DNA from: Leifsonia sp040686855
Lineage (GTDB): Bacteria; Actinomycetota; Actinomycetes; Actinomycetales; Microbacteriaceae
Assembly (NCBI RefSeq): GCF_040686855.1
Contig: NZ_JBFBOG010000001.1
Coordinates: 868,001 to 932,000 of the forward strand
Reading direction: 5' to 3'
DNA: 64,000 nt
Under the pieces are notes generated by a model. The model was not told where the DNA came from, did not search any database, and saw only the letters and a program-made list of their open reading frames with translations. Below, one piece after another: positions 26,930 to 36,575 of the stretch. The position numbers and the translations under genes were made by a program. The stretch's first letter is position 1. Every line of letters begins with the position of its first letter.

Positions 26930-27178
26930 TCACACCTCGATGCTGACCTCATAGACCTGGTCGGTCGGGTGACCGGCGCGCTCGTGGATGCGCATGAGCG
27001 CTTCCTTCGACGGGCCGGTGGACAGGCAGAAGACCTTGCCGCTGACCGGGTCGAGCCAGGCCCGCTCGATGTGCACCCCCTCCTCCCCCTCGATGGCGGC
27101 GTCGGCGTCGTGCGCCTCCTGCAGTTGATCCCGGGTGACACCCACGAATCCGTCGTGGACGTCGATGAACTGTGCCAT
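26930..27178 (-). CDS. DUF4242 protein (SCO4226 nickel-binding type)
   Basis: 82 aa protein of the DUF4242 family, close in length and pattern to the nickel-binding SCO4226 protein of Streptomyces, a small ferredoxin-like fold. Conserved features include FIDVHDGF near the start, the strand VHIERAWLDPVSGKVFCL and the segment HERAGHPTDQVYEV. The start is the ATG at 27178, after AAAGGAGCC; the open frame continues far upstream but with no codon support. It is monocistronic between PhzF and a divergent AAA-LuxR gene. Confidence 0.8.
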   Translation of the reverse strand: MAQFIDVHDGFVGVTRDQLQEAHDADAAIEGEEGVHIERAWLDPVSGKVFCLSTGPSKEALMRIHERAGHPTDQVYEVSIEV

Positions 27179-27289
27179 GATCGGCTCCTTTCCTCGTATC
27201 CACTGTGCTCGTGGCGACGGCGCACGGCATCCGTCATCCTGCCGATCCCGGGAGGCCCGCAGGCGCCGGCGCGCGGCTAGGCTGCGGCC

Positions 27290-30121
27290 ATGCGCGCGGC
27301 GTCGCCGCCGGGTGGGACCGCCCGGGTATGCCCACTGCTCGTCGGCCGCGACGACGAGCTGGACTTCGCCGTGCGGCGGCGGGATGAGGCTGCGGCCGGG
27401 CACGGCGGCCTCCTGCTGCTCGGCGGGGAGGCGGGGATCGGCAAGTCCCGGCTGCTCGACGAGCTGACGACCCGTGCCGGTGGCCGGGTCGTGCGCGCGG
27501 AGGCGTTCGCGGGCGACCGGGACACGCCTGGCCTCCTCCTGGGCGGGCTGGCCTCCGGGTTCCGCGCGGCGGGCGACGAGGAGACGGCCGAGCGGGTGCA
27601 GTCGCTGGTCGCAGAGGCGGTGTCGGCGACGACCTCCGATTCCGCCCGGCGCCGGCTCCTGGTGGCGGAACTCGCCGACGCGCTGACCCGGGCGCTCGCG
27701 ACGCCCTTCCTCGTGCGCCTGGAAGACCTCCACTGGGCGGACCAGCTGAGCCTCGACGCCCTCCGCCGGGCCGCCGCGACGCTCGACCGGCTGCCGTCCC
27801 TCCTCGTCGCGACCCACCGGACCGACGACCCGGCGGCGGATGCGGCCTTCACGTCGTGGCGGCTGGACCTTCTCGCCCACCGGCAGGCCGAGGAGCTGCT
27901 GCTGACCCGGCTCGGCCGGGAGGGCACCCGCTCCATGCTCGCCTCGATCACCGGGGAGCAGCCGTCGGAGGAGGACGTGGACCGGCTCTACGCGGCCGCC
28001 GACGGCATCCCTCTGCACGTCGAGGAGCTGGTGGCCGTCGGGGTGGACACGGTGCCCGACACGGTCGGCGACGCCGTCGTCGCGCGGACCGCGGCCCTCG
28101 ATCCGCACGCGCGCGCGGCCATCGCGGCGGCAGCCGTCATCGGACGCGAGTTCGACGAGCGGACGCTGTCGGCGGTCGTCGCCGGTGGGGACGGGTCACC
28201 GGACGAGGTGGCCGCGGGCCTCGACGAGCTCGTCCGCGTCCACTTCATCGTCCCGGCGGCTGGGGGCTACGACTTCCGGCACGCCCTGATCCGCGACGCG
28301 GTGTACGCGGCGCTGCCCGCACCGCAGCGGCGCGTGCTCCACGCACGGGTGGTCGACGCCGTGCCCGGGCTGTCCGACGCGGTCCGGTCGGCCCATCTGG
28401 AGCGGGCGGGCCGGGCCGACCAGGCGTACCGCGCCTCCCGGACCGCCGCCCAGCGCGCCTCCGCCTTGTCGGCGCACCGCGAGGCGGTAGGCCTGTACCG
28501 CCGCGCCGAGAGGACCGTGCCGTCCGGCACCGCCGTGGCCGAACGCGCCGAGCTGCACCGGCTCCTCGGGTCGGAGCTGGCCGCCTCCGACGCCAACGAG
28601 GACGCGGAGCGCGAGTTCGCGCGGGCGATCGAGCTGTACCGGGAGGCCGGGGACGAGGTCGAGGCGGCCGCAATCGTGCCGGCGCTCGTTGCCGCGCGTC
28701 ATCTGCTCGGCGCGGACTACGCCTCCCGGGCGGCGACGCTGGAGGACGCGCTCGCCCGTCTGGGCCCCGATGCGGGTGGCCGTACCGCGCTCGCCCGCGG
28801 GAGTCTGCTGGCCGCGCTGGCGGCCGCAGCGATGCTCGACCGTCGCCTCGACGAATCGCTCGCCTTCGCCACGCAGGCGCGACCCCTGCTCGAGGGCGAC
28901 GTGGCGGAGCGACTGGCCGTCGACGTCACACGCGGCGCCGTCCTCGTCTTCGCCGGTCGCGGTGACGAGGGCTGGGGCCTTCTCGACTCCTCCGCCCGCG
29001 AGGCTGCGTCGCTCGGGCTGGAAGCGACCGCCGCCCGTGCGTACCGGATGGCGGGATCGAGCGCGTCCGTCCTCCTGGTGTACGACCGCGGGCTGGAATG
29101 GCTGCAGGAGGGCATCGCCTACGCCTCTCGGATCGAGCGCTGGAACGACGCCCACTACCTCCAGGCGCACCTCGCCCATGTGGAGTGGGCGACCGGGCAC
29201 CTCGGCACCGCGGGGACGCGCGCGGAGCGGGCCCGCGCCGACGGCCGCGGCGGCATCACGACCGAGGTGACCGTGCTGCACGTCCTCGGCTACGTCGCCC
29301 TGGCACGCGGCGACCTCACGACGGCGCAGGATCTGCTGGGCGAGGCGGCGGCGATCGGGGAGCGGATGCGGGAGCTGCAGCGGCTCTCGCCCGCCCTGTG
29401 GGGGCTGGCGGAGGTCGCCGTGGCCCGGGGCGACGACGCGACCGCGATCGAGCTGTCGGAGCGGGGGTACCGGGAGTCCGCACGCATCGCCGACGCCGCG
29501 TACCTGTTCCCCTTCCTCGTCACGGCGTCGCGCGCGCGGCTCGCCGCCGGGGACGTCACGGGAGCGCGGGTGTGGGTGGATCGGACGGGGGCGCTGGTCG
29601 GCGAGCGCGGTATCCCGGGCACCGAGTACGCGGTCGCGCACGCGCAGGGCCTGGTCGCCCTGTCCGAACGCGGGATCAGCCGGGCGAAGGACCTGCTGGG
29701 GTCCGCCTCCGCCGGCTGGGACGCGCTCGGCCGCTGGTGGGAGGGGACGCAGGCGCTCCTCGACCTCGCCGAGTGCGCCCGCCGCAGCCGGGGTCCGGCG
29801 GAGGCCGCGGCGCTCGTCGCCGAGGCGCGGCGGCGCGCCGAGGCGTCGGGCGCGGGCGCCGTGCTCTCCCGGGTGGCGGCGCTGGAGGAGCGGCTGGCGG
29901 ACGGCGCGGAGACCAGCGTCCTCAGCGCACGCGAGCGCGAGGTGGCGACGCTGGTCGCGACAGGGGCCACCAACCGCGAGATCGGGGACGTGCTCCACAT
30001 CTCGTCCCGGACGGTCGCCACCCACGTCGAGCACATCCTCGCGAAGCTCGGGGCGACACGGAGGTCGGAGATCGCCGCCTGGTCGGCGGGAGAACGAGTC
30101 GGAGGGAGACAGGATGGCTGA
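27290..30121 (+). CDS. AAA-ATPase LuxR-type regulator
   Basis: 943 aa transcription factor of the large ATP-binding LuxR (LAL-like) class. Walker A GGEAGIGKS is at 45-53, a Walker B-like FLVRLEDLHWAD follows, then a long Ala-rich helical region like tetratricopeptide repeats (about 350-870). The C-terminal LuxR helix-turn-helix reads SAREREVATLV, TNREIGDVL, SSRTVATHV. Such proteins bind ATP and an inducer before activating genes. Its stop overlaps the MFS gene by eight bases, so the pump is the likely target. No inducer can be named. Confidence 0.88.
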   Translation: MRAASPPGGTARVCPLLVGRDDELDFAVRRRDEAAAGHGGLLLLGGEAGIGKSRLLDELTTRAGGRVVRAEAFAGDRDTPGLLLGGLASGFRAAGDEETAERVQSLVAEAVSATTSDSARRRLLVAELADALTRALATPFLVRLEDLHWADQLSLDALRRAAATLDRLPSLLVATHRTDDPAADAAFTSWRLDLLAHRQAEELLLTRLGREGTRSMLASITGEQPSEEDVDRLYAAADGIPLHVEELVAVGVDTVPDTVGDAVVARTAALDPHARAAIAAAAVIGREFDERTLSAVVAGGDGSPDEVAAGLDELVRVHFIVPAAGGYDFRHALIRDAVYAALPAPQRRVLHARVVDAVPGLSDAVRSAHLERAGRADQAYRASRTAAQRASALSAHREAVGLYRRAERTVPSGTAVAERAELHRLLGSELAASDANEDAEREFARAIELYREAGDEVEAAAIVPALVAARHLLGADYASRAATLEDALARLGPDAGGRTALARGSLLAALAAAAMLDRRLDESLAFATQARPLLEGDVAERLAVDVTRGAVLVFAGRGDEGWGLLDSSAREAASLGLEATAARAYRMAGSSASVLLVYDRGLEWLQEGIAYASRIERWNDAHYLQAHLAHVEWATGHLGTAGTRAERARADGRGGITTEVTVLHVLGYVALARGDLTTAQDLLGEAAAIGERMRELQRLSPALWGLAEVAVARGDDATAIELSERGYRESARIADAAYLFPFLVTASRARLAAGDVTGARVWVDRTGALVGERGIPGTEYAVAHAQGLVALSERGISRAKDLLGSASAGWDALGRWWEGTQALLDLAECARRSRGPAEAAALVAEARRRAEASGAGAVLSRVAALEERLADGAETSVLSAREREVATLVATGATNREIGDVLHISSRTVATHVEHILAKLGATRRSEIAAWSAGERVGGRQDG

Positions 30122-31724
30122 ACGGTGGGGCGCGGTGACGGTGCTCGGCGCCGCCCAATTCGTGATGGTCCTCGACAGCACGGTGATGAACGTGTCCATC
30201 TCGACGGTGGTGAAGGACCTGGGCACCACGATCGCCGCCATGCAGACGACCATCACCTTCTACACGCTCACCATGGCGGCGTTCATGCTGCTCGGAGCCA
30301 AGCTCGGCGACATCTGGGGCAGGCGGCGCGCACTGGTGATCGGATCCATCGTCTACGCGGTCGGTTCGGGGACCACGGCGATCAGCCCGAACATCGTGGT
30401 GCTCTTCGTCGGCTGGTCGGTGGTGGAAGGTCTCGGCGCCGTGCTGGTGATCCCGGCCATCGCCGCGCTGATCGCCGACAACTACACCGGCCACGCCCGG
30501 GTGACGGCGTTCGCCGTGATCGGCGCCTCTTCCGGGGTCGCCGTCGCGGTCGGTCCGCTGATCGGCGGTTTTCTCACCACCTACGCGAGCTGGCGGTACG
30601 TCTTCGCCGGCGAGGTCGTCGTCATGGCCGTGGTGCTCCTGTTCAGCCGGGTGGTGCGCGACAGCGGCGAGCGCGAGAGGGTCGCCGTCGACGCGTTCTC
30701 CGTGCTGCTCTCGGCCGTCGGCCTCGTGCTGGTCGTGTTGGGCTTGCTGCAGACGAAGACGTGGGGCTGGGTCCTCCCGTCGACCGACGTGTCCGTGCTG
30801 GGTCTCTCACCCGTCCCCTATCTCGTGGCGGGAGGGGCGGTCGTGCTGTGGCTGTTCTTCGTCCGCCAGCGCTCCCTGATCGCGCGCGGGCGCGCTCCCC
30901 TGCTCGATCCGGCGCTCCTGCGAATCCGCCAGCTGCGCGCCGGGGTGGGCAGCCTCGGCCTGCAGTACACCGTGACCGCCGGGCTGTTCTTCGTCGTGCC
31001 GATCTATCTCCAGCTCACCCTCGGCCTGGATGCGCTCACGACCGGGCTGCGGATCTTCCCCCTCTCGGTCGCTCTCGTCCTGTTCTCGATCGTGGGGACG
31101 GCGCTCGCCCGGCGGATGCCGCCGCGACGGATCGCCCGCATCGGCCAGCTCGCGCTCGTCGGAGCCGGCCTCGTCCTTCTCGCAGCGGTCACGCCCGACC
31201 TGAACACCTGGCAGTTCGGGGCCGGCATGTTCATCGCCGGCGCCGCGCTCGGCCTGCTGGCGTCACAGCTGGGGAATGTGACCATGTCCTCGGTGGGGGC
31301 GGACCAGCTGAGCGAGGCGGGCGGCATCCAGGGCGTGTTCCAGAACCTCGGCTCGTCTCTCGGAACGGCGCTCGTCGGGTCGGTCATGATCGCGGCGCTG
31401 GCCACCTCGTTCGCCGCGAATGTCGCCGCGAGCGAGCTGCCCCAGGATGTTCAGACGCAGGTGCAGCAGGAGAGCAGCAACGGAGTGGGGGTGGTCGCCG
31501 TCGCGGACGTCCCGCGCATCGCCTCCGAGCACGGGTTGTCCGAACAGGACAGCGCGACCTTGCAGCACCTCTACTCGGATTCGCAGCTTTCCGCGCTTCG
31601 GCTCTCCTTCGTCACCATCGCGCTGATCTCCTGCGCCGCGCTGTTCTTCTCCCGCAACCTGCCGAAGACCGTTCCGGAAGCGGAGCCCACCGAGAAGCGT
31701 CAGTCCCCGTCGGCGTCGTTGTAG
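30114..31724 (+). CDS. MFS drug-efflux transporter (EmrB/QacA type, 14 helices)
   Basis: 536 aa proton-driven exporter with about 14 hydrophobic helices, including the motif-A-like LGAKLGDIWGRRRAL and GQLALVGA segments. The motif LDSTVMNVS in the first helix is typical of the DHA2 drug-efflux group. The start ATG overlaps the LuxR gene's stop by eight bases with GGAGGGAGACAGG before it, so the two are coupled. Its last 25 bases overlap the convergent marR-like gene. Substrate range is unknown. Confidence 0.9.
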   Translation: MAERWGAVTVLGAAQFVMVLDSTVMNVSISTVVKDLGTTIAAMQTTITFYTLTMAAFMLLGAKLGDIWGRRRALVIGSIVYAVGSGTTAISPNIVVLFVGWSVVEGLGAVLVIPAIAALIADNYTGHARVTAFAVIGASSGVAVAVGPLIGGFLTTYASWRYVFAGEVVVMAVVLLFSRVVRDSGERERVAVDAFSVLLSAVGLVLVVLGLLQTKTWGWVLPSTDVSVLGLSPVPYLVAGGAVVLWLFFVRQRSLIARGRAPLLDPALLRIRQLRAGVGSLGLQYTVTAGLFFVVPIYLQLTLGLDALTTGLRIFPLSVALVLFSIVGTALARRMPPRRIARIGQLALVGAGLVLLAAVTPDLNTWQFGAGMFIAGAALGLLASQLGNVTMSSVGADQLSEAGGIQGVFQNLGSSLGTALVGSVMIAALATSFAANVAASELPQDVQTQVQQESSNGVGVVAVADVPRIASEHGLSEQDSATLQHLYSDSQLSALRLSFVTIALISCAALFFSRNLPKTVPEAEPTEKRQSPSASL

Positions 31725-32134
31725 CGCTCGAGCATCGCGGCGAAGGCGGCGATCTCGGCCTCGCTCCAGCCGCGCAGGCGGCCCGTCATCGTGACGCGCA
31801 GGGCCTCGTCCGCCGCGTCGAGCACGTCGACGCCGCGGGCGGTGATGCTCAGCGCCTGCCCGCGTCCGGTGTGCTCGTCCGGCGCGTTGACGACACAGCC
31901 GCTCTCCGTGAGCGCCGACAGCTGGCGGGACACGGTGGAGCGGTTCAGCTCGTAGTGGGCGGCGATCTCGATCGCGCGGCATCCGGGGTGCTCGCGGATG
32001 TACGCGAGCAGGGAGCGATCGACGATCGACAGCGCCTCGTTCTCGCGCCGCACGCGGGCGGTGCCGCGGCGGCCGATGGTGGTCAGCTCGCGCTGCACCC
32101 TCGCGATCGAGGCGGTGCGCGCATCCTGGGTCAT
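31700..32134 (-). CDS. MarR-family regulator
   Basis: 144 aa winged-helix regulator. The recognition region YELNRSTVSRQLSALTESG is followed by a wing with DEHTGRGQALS. It is divergent from a membrane protein gene across 80 bases that hold two matching 15-base palindromes, so it very likely represses that gene and itself. Its 3' end overlaps the MFS gene by 25 bases on the opposite strand; antisense effects are possible. Confidence 0.9.
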   Translation of the reverse strand: MTQDARTASIARVQRELTTIGRRGTARVRRENEALSIVDRSLLAYIREHPGCRAIEIAAHYELNRSTVSRQLSALTESGCVVNAPDEHTGRGQALSITARGVDVLDAADEALRVTMTGRLRGWSEAEIAAFAAMLERYNDADGD

Positions 32135-32153
32135 GGCTCCAGTCTACCGTGGA

Positions 32154-32195
32154 GTTGCATTCTGCAACAGATAGCCGTAGGTTGCATAACGCAAC
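32154..32195. promoter_or_regulatory. Double MarR operator
   Basis: Two 15-base palindromes, GTTGCATTCTGCAAC (32154-32168) and GTTGCATAACGCAAC (32181-32195), 27 bases centre to centre. They lie between the divergent marR-like and membrane protein genes, 20 bases from the first start and 19 from the second. The shared half-site is GTTGC. Two dimers could bind on one face of the helix. Recognition by this MarR protein is inferred from position. Confidence 0.85.
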
Positions 32196-32214
32196 TTGAG
32201 AGGATCCCTCCCGC

Positions 32215-33291
32215 ATGTCGACGCACCGCATCACTCCCCTGCCCGCCGCTCCGGCCCGGCCCCGCTTCTGGCCGCCGGCCGCCTTCTGGAAGGCGCTCGG
32301 CTCGCACATCGTGATCCCGTTGTTCCTCGCGGTCGGGATGGCGCTCGCCTACCTGGGCGCCTTCCACGCGCCGCAGCCGCACGATCTCCCGGTCGCGATC
32401 GTGGGCCAGGGTCCCGCGGCGCAGGTGTTCGCTCAGACCATGAACGACAGGGCGCCGCGCGAGCTCGACGTGACCACCGTCCCGACCGTCGCCGCTGCGC
32501 GGAAGGAGCTGCTGAACGGGACCATCGCCGCCGCGTACGAACCGGGGACGGCGCAGGCCGTCATCCACATCTCCACCGCGTCGTCGGAGACGGAGGCGTC
32601 GGCGGCCGAGAAGCTGTTCCTCCCCATCGCTTACCAGCAGCACCTGCCGGTCACGATCGACGACGTGCGGCCGGTGCCGACCGATGACGGGACCGGACAG
32701 GGAATGTTCTTTCTCATGGTGGCGCTGAGCGTCGGCGGCTATTCGAGTGCGATCGCCATCGCGGCCGTCACCGCCAAGCTCGCGATCGGGTGGCGCATCG
32801 CGGTCTCGGCCGCCGCGTCCCTGCTGGTCGCCGGGCTCTGCGCGGTGGTCGCCGGTCCTGTCTTCCACGTGCTGAACGGGAACGAGTGGAGCATCTGGCT
32901 GCTCGCCTCGCTCTACGTGTTCGGCATCGTCACGATCGGCGTCGGGCTGCATCCCCTCATCGGGCGGTGGACAACGCCCGCGCTGACGCTCCTGTTCGTG
33001 ATGCTGAACGTGACCAGCAGCGGCGGCATCTTCCCGCAGAACCTCATGCCGTGGTTCTTCGCGGGACTCAACACATTCTGGAACGGTGCGGCCTGGCTGG
33101 ACGCGGTCCGGGCTCTGACCTACTTCCCCGGACAGGCCTTCGGCTTCGACGGGCTGCGGCTCGCCCTCTGGGCGACCGTCGGGCTCGGGCTGATCGGCGT
33201 GAGCCACCTCCTGACCGTGCGGCGACGCCGTGCGGCCGACGACACGGTCGCGGCGACGCCCGCGGAGGAGGAGGCGGTCGTCGCCGCCTGA
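32215..33291 (+). CDS. ABC-2-like integral membrane protein (DUF3533/YhgE-type)
   Basis: 358 aa membrane protein with an N-terminal helix (about 30-48), a large extracytoplasmic domain (about 50-160) and five to six C-terminal helices (165-335). This matches the YhgE/Pip and DUF3533 layout of putative exporter or phage-infection proteins. A charged Ala/Glu tail ends it. It is divergent from marR across a double operator, so it is probably MarR-controlled. No ATPase gene is adjacent. Substrate unknown. Confidence 0.72.
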   Translation: MSTHRITPLPAAPARPRFWPPAAFWKALGSHIVIPLFLAVGMALAYLGAFHAPQPHDLPVAIVGQGPAAQVFAQTMNDRAPRELDVTTVPTVAAARKELLNGTIAAAYEPGTAQAVIHISTASSETEASAAEKLFLPIAYQQHLPVTIDDVRPVPTDDGTGQGMFFLMVALSVGGYSSAIAIAAVTAKLAIGWRIAVSAAASLLVAGLCAVVAGPVFHVLNGNEWSIWLLASLYVFGIVTIGVGLHPLIGRWTTPALTLLFVMLNVTSSGGIFPQNLMPWFFAGLNTFWNGAAWLDAVRALTYFPGQAFGFDGLRLALWATVGLGLIGVSHLLTVRRRRAADDTVAATPAEEEAVVAA

Positions 33292-33324
33292 CGACCGCCT
33301 GCCGCGCTCAGCCGACGAACCGGA

Positions 33325-33849
33325 TCAGGAGGACGCCTTGTCCAGATCCTCCTCGGACTTCTGGATCGCCTTCTGCAGCTCGTCGTAGTCGCCCGAGTCG
33401 ATCGCCTTCGAGATGCGCTTCTGGGCCTTGACCAGCGCGTTCTCGACCCGGTCCGCCCACTGGTCGTCGACGACCGCGATGACGGCGGACGAGCCCTTCG
33501 GGAGGTATTCGTCGACGTCGACACCGATCTGCTTCTCATCGTGCCGCTTGCGGAAGGCGCCGATCACCGCGCCGATCCCGGCCCCGACCGCGGTGGCCGC
33601 CAGCAGCGGCGGCGCGAACAGCCCGACCACGACACCGGCCCCGGCGCCCCAGGCCGCACCCTTCCCGACGGTGCCGGATTCGTGCTCCTTGACCTCCACC
33701 TTGCCGTCGTCGTCGCGGCTCATCACGACCGCCCCGACGATGTCGAACTGGCCCGCGGCCTGATCGTCCTTCAGGGACTGGTAGTCGGCCTCGGCCGCGC
33801 TCTCGTCGTCGTAGGCGCCGACCACGAGCACCAGGTTTTTGTCAGCCAT
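33325..33849 (-). CDS. DUF1269-type glycine-zipper protein
   Basis: 174 aa. An N-terminal alpha/beta part (VLVVGAYDDESAAEADY) is followed by a Gly/Ala-rich hydrophobic hairpin (about 65-95), a second soluble stretch (SSAVIAVVDDQWADRVENAL) and an acidic C-terminal helix. This is the layout of DUF1269 proteins, often stress-associated, with no known activity. ATG start with GAGAGGAGAGGGAG before it. It is monocistronic. It shares the soluble-hairpin-soluble pattern with the protein encoded at 23861-24934. Confidence 0.75.
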   Translation of the reverse strand: MADKNLVLVVGAYDDESAAEADYQSLKDDQAAGQFDIVGAVVMSRDDDGKVEVKEHESGTVGKGAAWGAGAGVVVGLFAPPLLAATAVGAGIGAVIGAFRKRHDEKQIGVDVDEYLPKGSSAVIAVVDDQWADRVENALVKAQKRISKAIDSGDYDELQKAIQKSEEDLDKASS

Positions 33850-33937
33850 CTCCCTCTCCTCTCGCTCGACCGCATCCGCGATCGGTCGGACTATCGCACT
33901 CGAGGGGAGGGGTCGGGAAGACAGTGATCGGCGTCGC

Positions 33938-35992
33938 CTACCAGGCGCAGGCCGTGAGAGATGCGACCCCGGCCGTGAGGACGTTCGGGCCGCCGATCAG
34001 GGTGACCGTCCCGACGCCGAGCCGGCCGAGGTCGGCGAGCACCCCGCGCGGCACGCAGGTGCCCGGGGCCAGGTAGAGCGGGGCGGACGCGGTGGCGGCG
34101 AGGGTGGTCGCCGAGAGGGCGTCCGGGAAGCCGAATCCCGTGGCCAGGATCGCCGTCGTGGCGTGCGAGTAGGCGTGCTGGTTGACGGCTTCGGCTGTGG
34201 CGTACCGGTCGGATCCGGCGAGCCGGCCGACGGTGTAACCCTTCTGCGTCAGGGAGGTCGCGATACCGGCGGAGAGCACGGTCGGGCCTCCGACGAGCTC
34301 GACGTTCTTCGCCTTCAGCGAGGACAGGAGCGCGGCGGTCGGCGCGTCGACGGCGCTCGCGTAGCCGTCCACGAGCAGCAGCGGCGAGGCCTGCGCTCCG
34401 GCGGCGCCGCCGGCCGCCAGGGCGTCCGGGAAGTTCGCGCCCGCGGCGAGGTAGACCGTGTCGGCCGTCGCGAACGCTCCGGAGACGACCGTGCGCGAGG
34501 TCAGGAAGCGGTCGCTGCCGGCGGCGCGGGAGACAGTCGCGCCGGGCACGGCCGCGTGGAGCTGGCCGAGGACGGCGTCGGAGATGGAGTTCGGTCCGCC
34601 GACGATCACGATGGTCGCCGGCTTCAGGCGCTTCACCTCCGCGGCGACGACCGGGGTCAGTCCGCTCGGGGTGGAGAGGAGCAGCGCTCCACCGCGCTTC
34701 GCAGCTGCCGGACCTGCCGACAGGGCGTCGGGGTAGTTCGCGCCGGAGGCGATGTAGACGACGGGTGCCGTGCCCGGGAACTCGCGCTGCGAGACGGCGA
34801 CGGAGGTGGCGTAGCGGTCGTCGCCGTACGTCCGGCCGGACTGCAGCAGACGGAGCACCTGGATGGTGGTGTTGCCGGACATCGAACCCGAGACGTAGGC
34901 GGTGTGGGTGGTGGTGTCCACGGCGACGTCGGCGGGAGTAGGCAGCGCCGTGCTCGCGAGCACCGCGTTCGTGCCGGTGGCGATGGCGACCAGCTCGTTG
35001 ATCGTGCCGCCTTCGAAGGGCTGGGCGACGGCGGCGTACAGGACGGAGGCGCTGTCGTCGACCGTGAGCGATTCGGCGCCAGCCGGAAGGGGGATGGTCG
35101 CGCTCGGAGCGGAGGCACCCTTCGGCACGACGGCGAGGGACGAACCACCGCCACCGAGCGAGCGCTGCGAGACGTAGACCGTGCCGTTCGAGGGATCCAC
35201 CGTGAGGACGTCGGGCAGACCGGCCAGCGGGATGGTCGAGGCGAGCGTGTTCGATGCGACGTCGTACGCGTAGAGCGAGCTGCCGGACAGCCCCTGGGCC
35301 GCGGCGTACACGATGCCCGCGCCGGCATCGACGTCGATGTAACTGAGGCCCTGGTACTGATTCGGCAGCGAGATGACGGTCGGCGTGACCGGAGTGCCGC
35401 CCACGGCATCCGCGATCTGCGCCGCCGTCACGACCTGAATGGAGGGGGTCGAGGCCCCCGCCTGCGACACCGACCCTCCGATGTAGAGAGAGCCGGTCGC
35501 CGTGTCGACGGCCATACCGCTGTTGCCGCTGGACCCGATCGTCCTGAACGAGCCGAGGTTGATGGTGCCGACGTGGCTCTTGGAGGCGATGTCGATCACC
35601 CACAGGGCGGACGTACCGGCGTTGATGTCGCTCACGGTGACGTAGAGGAACCCTCGCGCCGGGTCGGCCGCGACGCCTTCCGGAAGCTTCGGCAGATCGA
35701 TCGTTCCCGCCACGGCGTTCGTCGCGGTGTCGACGACGGCGAGGCTGCTGTGCTCGCTGCCTTCCGCGAGCGCGTAGAGCGTGTGGTGCGACGCATCCAC
35801 CGCCAGCGATGGCACGGTCGCGGCGTCATCGCCACCATTCGGCGCGGTGATCGAGCCTGTGATCGCCAGCACAGGTGTCGTTGCCGGCGCGGCGACCGCC
35901 GGAGCCGACCCGATCATGGCAGCGGCGACCACGGCCGCGGTCGCGAGCACGGCACCGAGCCGCACGGATGTCACACTGTTCTTCGACAGCAC
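33938..35992 (-). CDS. Secreted beta-propeller / CW_binding_2 cell-wall protein
   Basis: 684 aa exported protein. The GTG start follows a GGGGGG site; the signal peptide ends near residue 36 (AVAA). Residues about 40-390 form a YncE-like beta propeller (repeats such as LAVVDTATNAVAGTI and IDIASKSHVGTI). Residues 390-684 hold three CW_binding_2 repeats (RYATSVAVSQREF, RFLTSRTVVSGAF, RYATAEAVNQHAY, each followed by a GANYPDAL-like segment), which anchor proteins to the wall. Its role is unknown; adhesion or surface display is plausible. It is monocistronic, divergent from the AHSA1-like gene. Confidence 0.88.
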   Translation of the reverse strand: MLSKNSVTSVRLGAVLATAAVVAAAMIGSAPAVAAPATTPVLAITGSITAPNGGDDAATVPSLAVDASHHTLYALAEGSEHSSLAVVDTATNAVAGTIDLPKLPEGVAADPARGFLYVTVSDINAGTSALWVIDIASKSHVGTINLGSFRTIGSSGNSGMAVDTATGSLYIGGSVSQAGASTPSIQVVTAAQIADAVGGTPVTPTVISLPNQYQGLSYIDVDAGAGIVYAAAQGLSGSSLYAYDVASNTLASTIPLAGLPDVLTVDPSNGTVYVSQRSLGGGGSSLAVVPKGASAPSATIPLPAGAESLTVDDSASVLYAAVAQPFEGGTINELVAIATGTNAVLASTALPTPADVAVDTTTHTAYVSGSMSGNTTIQVLRLLQSGRTYGDDRYATSVAVSQREFPGTAPVVYIASGANYPDALSAGPAAAKRGGALLLSTPSGLTPVVAAEVKRLKPATIVIVGGPNSISDAVLGQLHAAVPGATVSRAAGSDRFLTSRTVVSGAFATADTVYLAAGANFPDALAAGGAAGAQASPLLLVDGYASAVDAPTAALLSSLKAKNVELVGGPTVLSAGIATSLTQKGYTVGRLAGSDRYATAEAVNQHAYSHATTAILATGFGFPDALSATTLAATASAPLYLAPGTCVPRGVLADLGRLGVGTVTLIGGPNVLTAGVASLTACAW

Positions 35993-36170
35993 AGTCCCCC
36001 CAAGGATTCTCCGAGCTCATCAGCGAGCCGAGTGTGATTCTGGCACGCGGGAACCCGCTGGGCCACGCGCTGGCGCACTCGACGCGCGCACGTGAGAGCA
36101 CTCTCAGGAGCGACGGCGGCCTTCCGACCAACGGTGGTGCACCCTCCACGAGCCGGTGCAGGATGTGCGC

Positions 36171-36575
36171 ATGGTCTCCCTCACCGTCGAGCGCACCTTC
36201 CCCGTCCCGCCGGAGCGCGTCTGGCGCGGGTTCACCGATCCGCAGGAGCTGAGCGCCTGGTTCTGGCCGCCACGGATGGAGCCGACGGCGCGGATCGACC
36301 CCGTGCGGGACGGCGCGGTTCGCATCCGTTCCGCCATCGCCGATCTCGGCGTGGCCGGCCGGGTCACCGAGGTGGACGCGCCCCGGCTGCTCGCCTTCAC
36401 GTGGCGCTGGGACGGCGAGGACGGCGAGACGCGCGCGACGCTCCGGTTCGACGCCGACGGGGACGGCACCCTCCTGACGGTGCAGCACGACGGCTTCGCC
36501 GACGACGAGGCCGCGGCGAATCACGTGGACGGCTGGAACGACTGCCTCGATCGCCTCTCGGCGACGATGACGTGA
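36171..36575 (+). CDS. SRPBCC/AHSA1-like protein
   Basis: 134 aa Bet v 1-like fold of the AHSA1 family, with FPVPPERVWRGFTDP at the start and FTWRWDGEDG and LLTVQHDGF later. Such proteins bind small hydrophobic ligands or act with regulators. The ATG at 36171 is preferred to the GTG at 36156 because AGGA lies 11 bases before it. Its stop overlaps the next gene's GTG by four bases. No ArsR gene, a common partner, is next to it. Confidence 0.8.
   Translation: MVSLTVERTFPVPPERVWRGFTDPQELSAWFWPPRMEPTARIDPVRDGAVRIRSAIADLGVAGRVTEVDAPRLLAFTWRWDGEDGETRATLRFDADGDGTLLTVQHDGFADDEAAANHVDGWNDCLDRLSATMT

Noticed and set aside
31700..31724. Frame error behind the overlap of the MFS and marR genes
   Set aside because: Both genes end normally at full family length; convergent overlaps of this size are common in compact genomes.
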